Source of the DNA: Opitutia bacterium UBA7397
Lineage (GTDB): Bacteria > Verrucomicrobiota > Verrucomicrobiia > Opitutales > UBA953
Assembly: GCA_002470605.1 (NCBI GenBank)
Contig: DKND01000006.1
Location: 2,323-8,347, forward strand
Reading direction: 5' to 3'
DNA length: 6,025 bases
Below are positions 5,070 through 6,025 of this stretch, piece by piece; the stretch's first letter is position 1; the number at the start of each line of letters is the position of its first letter. The notes below the pieces were generated by a model that was given only the letters and a program-made list of their open reading frames with translations, was not told the DNA's origin and made no database searches. The translations under genes were made by a program, and so were the position numbers.

Positions 5070-6025
5070 GTGAATTGCTCTATTTCGACCCCACGTGAAC
5101 GCCGGGCCTACCTGCCCTTTTACTGCCTATGCTTATTGGGCACCGTTCTCCCCACTACCTTCTTCGGTCAGGGTGCACCTGCCGCAGCTGCCACGCCAGC
5201 TGTCACGGCCGCCCCTGCGGTCGTCGCCGTCGCAGCAGCGGTACCAACTCCCGAACTCTTAGGCTCCGATAAGGTCGGACCGGTTATTCTGCGCGATGAA
5301 ACCGTCGCCCAAATGTTAGAGCTTTTGCAGCGCTGGACCGGCAAGTCGGTACTTCGCCCGCAAGCCCTCCCCGCAAACGTCTACACGCTTTCGCTACCCG
5401 CCTCGATTACGCGCGACGAAGCCCTCCTCGCGATCGAGACCTTGCTTAACCTTAACGGCATCGCGGTCATCCAGCAGGGAGATAAATTCCTCAAGGTCGT
5501 CCCCAACCTCGTCGCCAAGGCGGAGTCGCCGACGTTGCTCATGGAGAGCACGCTTAAGATGCCGCCTAGCGGACGTATCGCTTCCAAGATTTTCACGCTC
5601 AAGCACGCCAGTGGACAAGAAATGGTCGTCCAAATCTCGGGTATGTTAAATACCACGCTCGCTTCCCCGCCGATTTACTTCGCACGCAATAACGCCCTGC
5701 TCGTCACCGACTCGATCACCAATCTGCAGAAAGTCGAAAACTTGGTGCTGCAGTTGGACCGTCCGCAGCTCGATGTCATCGCCACCAAGACGTATTCTTT
5801 GACGAACGCCGTCGCCACCGACTTAGTCAATAAGTTGACCGCCTTGCTGCGCACGCCAGCTGCCACGGGTGGAGCGCCTTTCCGTTTGAGCACCGGCACG
5901 AGCTTCACCGCCGACGAACGGACAAACCGCATCATCCTGATGGGCTCGGCCGACCAGCATGAATTCTTTGATAAGCTCATTAACACCCTGGATTCAGCTT
6001 CGGCACCCAACACCAAGACGGACGT
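5070..6025 (+). CDS. Secretin, GspD-like (type II secretion outer-membrane channel), N-terminal part; runs off the right edge
   Basis: Secretins form the multimeric outer-membrane gate of type II secretion and type IV pilus systems. The 318 visible codons give a signal peptide (RERRAY, then a hydrophobic core at about 14-33 ending near GQG-APA) and an Ala/Pro/Val-rich linker (36-60). An N0/STN-like domain follows (about 72-145: ILRDETVAQMLELLQRWTGK...), then an N1-type ring domain (about 173-231: FTLKHASGQEMVVQISGML ... LLVTDSITNLQKVENLVLQLD). A second such domain (about 239-309) contains ADERTNRIILMGS and ends at LINTLD. Three N-domains in tandem favour GspD over PilQ. The pore domain lies beyond the window. 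No in-frame ATG occurs before residue 82, so a GTG or TTG start is required; GTG 5070 is preferred for a normal signal-peptide length, with GTG 5043 and TTG 5040 as alternatives after an in-frame TAA at 5019. No Shine-Dalgarno precedes any of them. Confidence 0.88.
   Translation, partial: MNCSISTPRERRAYLPFYCLCLLGTVLPTTFFGQGAPAAAATPAVTAAPAVVAVAAAVPTPELLGSDKVGPVILRDETVAQMLELLQRWTGKSVLRPQALPANVYTLSLPASITRDEALLAIETLLNLNGIAVIQQGDKFLKVVPNLVAKAESPTLLMESTLKMPPSGRIASKIFTLKHASGQEMVVQISGMLNTTLASPPIYFARNNALLVTDSITNLQKVENLVLQLDRPQLDVIATKTYSLTNAVATDLVNKLTALLRTPAATGGAPFRLSTGTSFTADERTNRIILMGSADQHEFFDKLINTLDSASAPNTKTD

Overview
The window looks like chromosomal DNA of a Gram-negative (diderm) bacterium of moderately high GC. 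The outer-membrane secretin at the right edge and the several exported proteins require a second membrane. Gene style suggests a member of the Verrucomicrobiota (Opitutae-like): SD-poor starts, an Ala/Pro linker behind the secretin signal peptide, and DnaJ-like zinc knuckles combined with Sel1 repeats. This taxonomic guess is an inference of low to moderate confidence; no marker gene here settles it.

Layout. Positions 2-1998 (+ strand) hold two poorly characterised, probably exported proteins. The first is a Sel1-repeat protein with a DnaJ-type zinc knuckle split by a tyrosine-rich segment; its 5' end is probably outside the window. The second is a small secreted protein with two cysteines and a Trp/Tyr-rich segment. 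Both are visibly more AT-rich than the rest of the window. They end at a strong bidirectional terminator (2020-2051), which also serves the convergent gene slyD (2067-2732, minus). SlyD is an FKBP-type prolyl isomerase whose usual metal-binding tail has become a cysteine-rich tail built on 11-residue repeats.

Divergent from slyD is a complete tRNA-Ala(CGC) gene with encoded CCA (2842-2917). Only 11 bases lie between it and the stop codon of the convergent gene rmuC (2929-4284, minus). Upstream of rmuC on the same strand, 53 bases away and probably co-transcribed, is a Trp-rich hypothetical protein (4338-4868). A 201-base intergenic region follows, with an operator-like palindrome and a candidate promoter. 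The window closes with the N-terminal part of a GspD-like secretin (5070 to beyond the edge).

How the genes work together. Most are independent housekeeping functions: folding and nickel handling (SlyD), translation (tRNA-Ala), genome maintenance (RmuC), and protein export or pilus assembly (secretin). The two left-hand genes may form a small accessory secreted-protein unit. I see no IS element, CRISPR array, phage gene or clear defence system. The least ordinary items are the repeat-built SlyD tail, the zinc-knuckle/Tyr-rich/Sel1 protein with its small secreted neighbour, and the uncharacterised gene upstream of rmuC.
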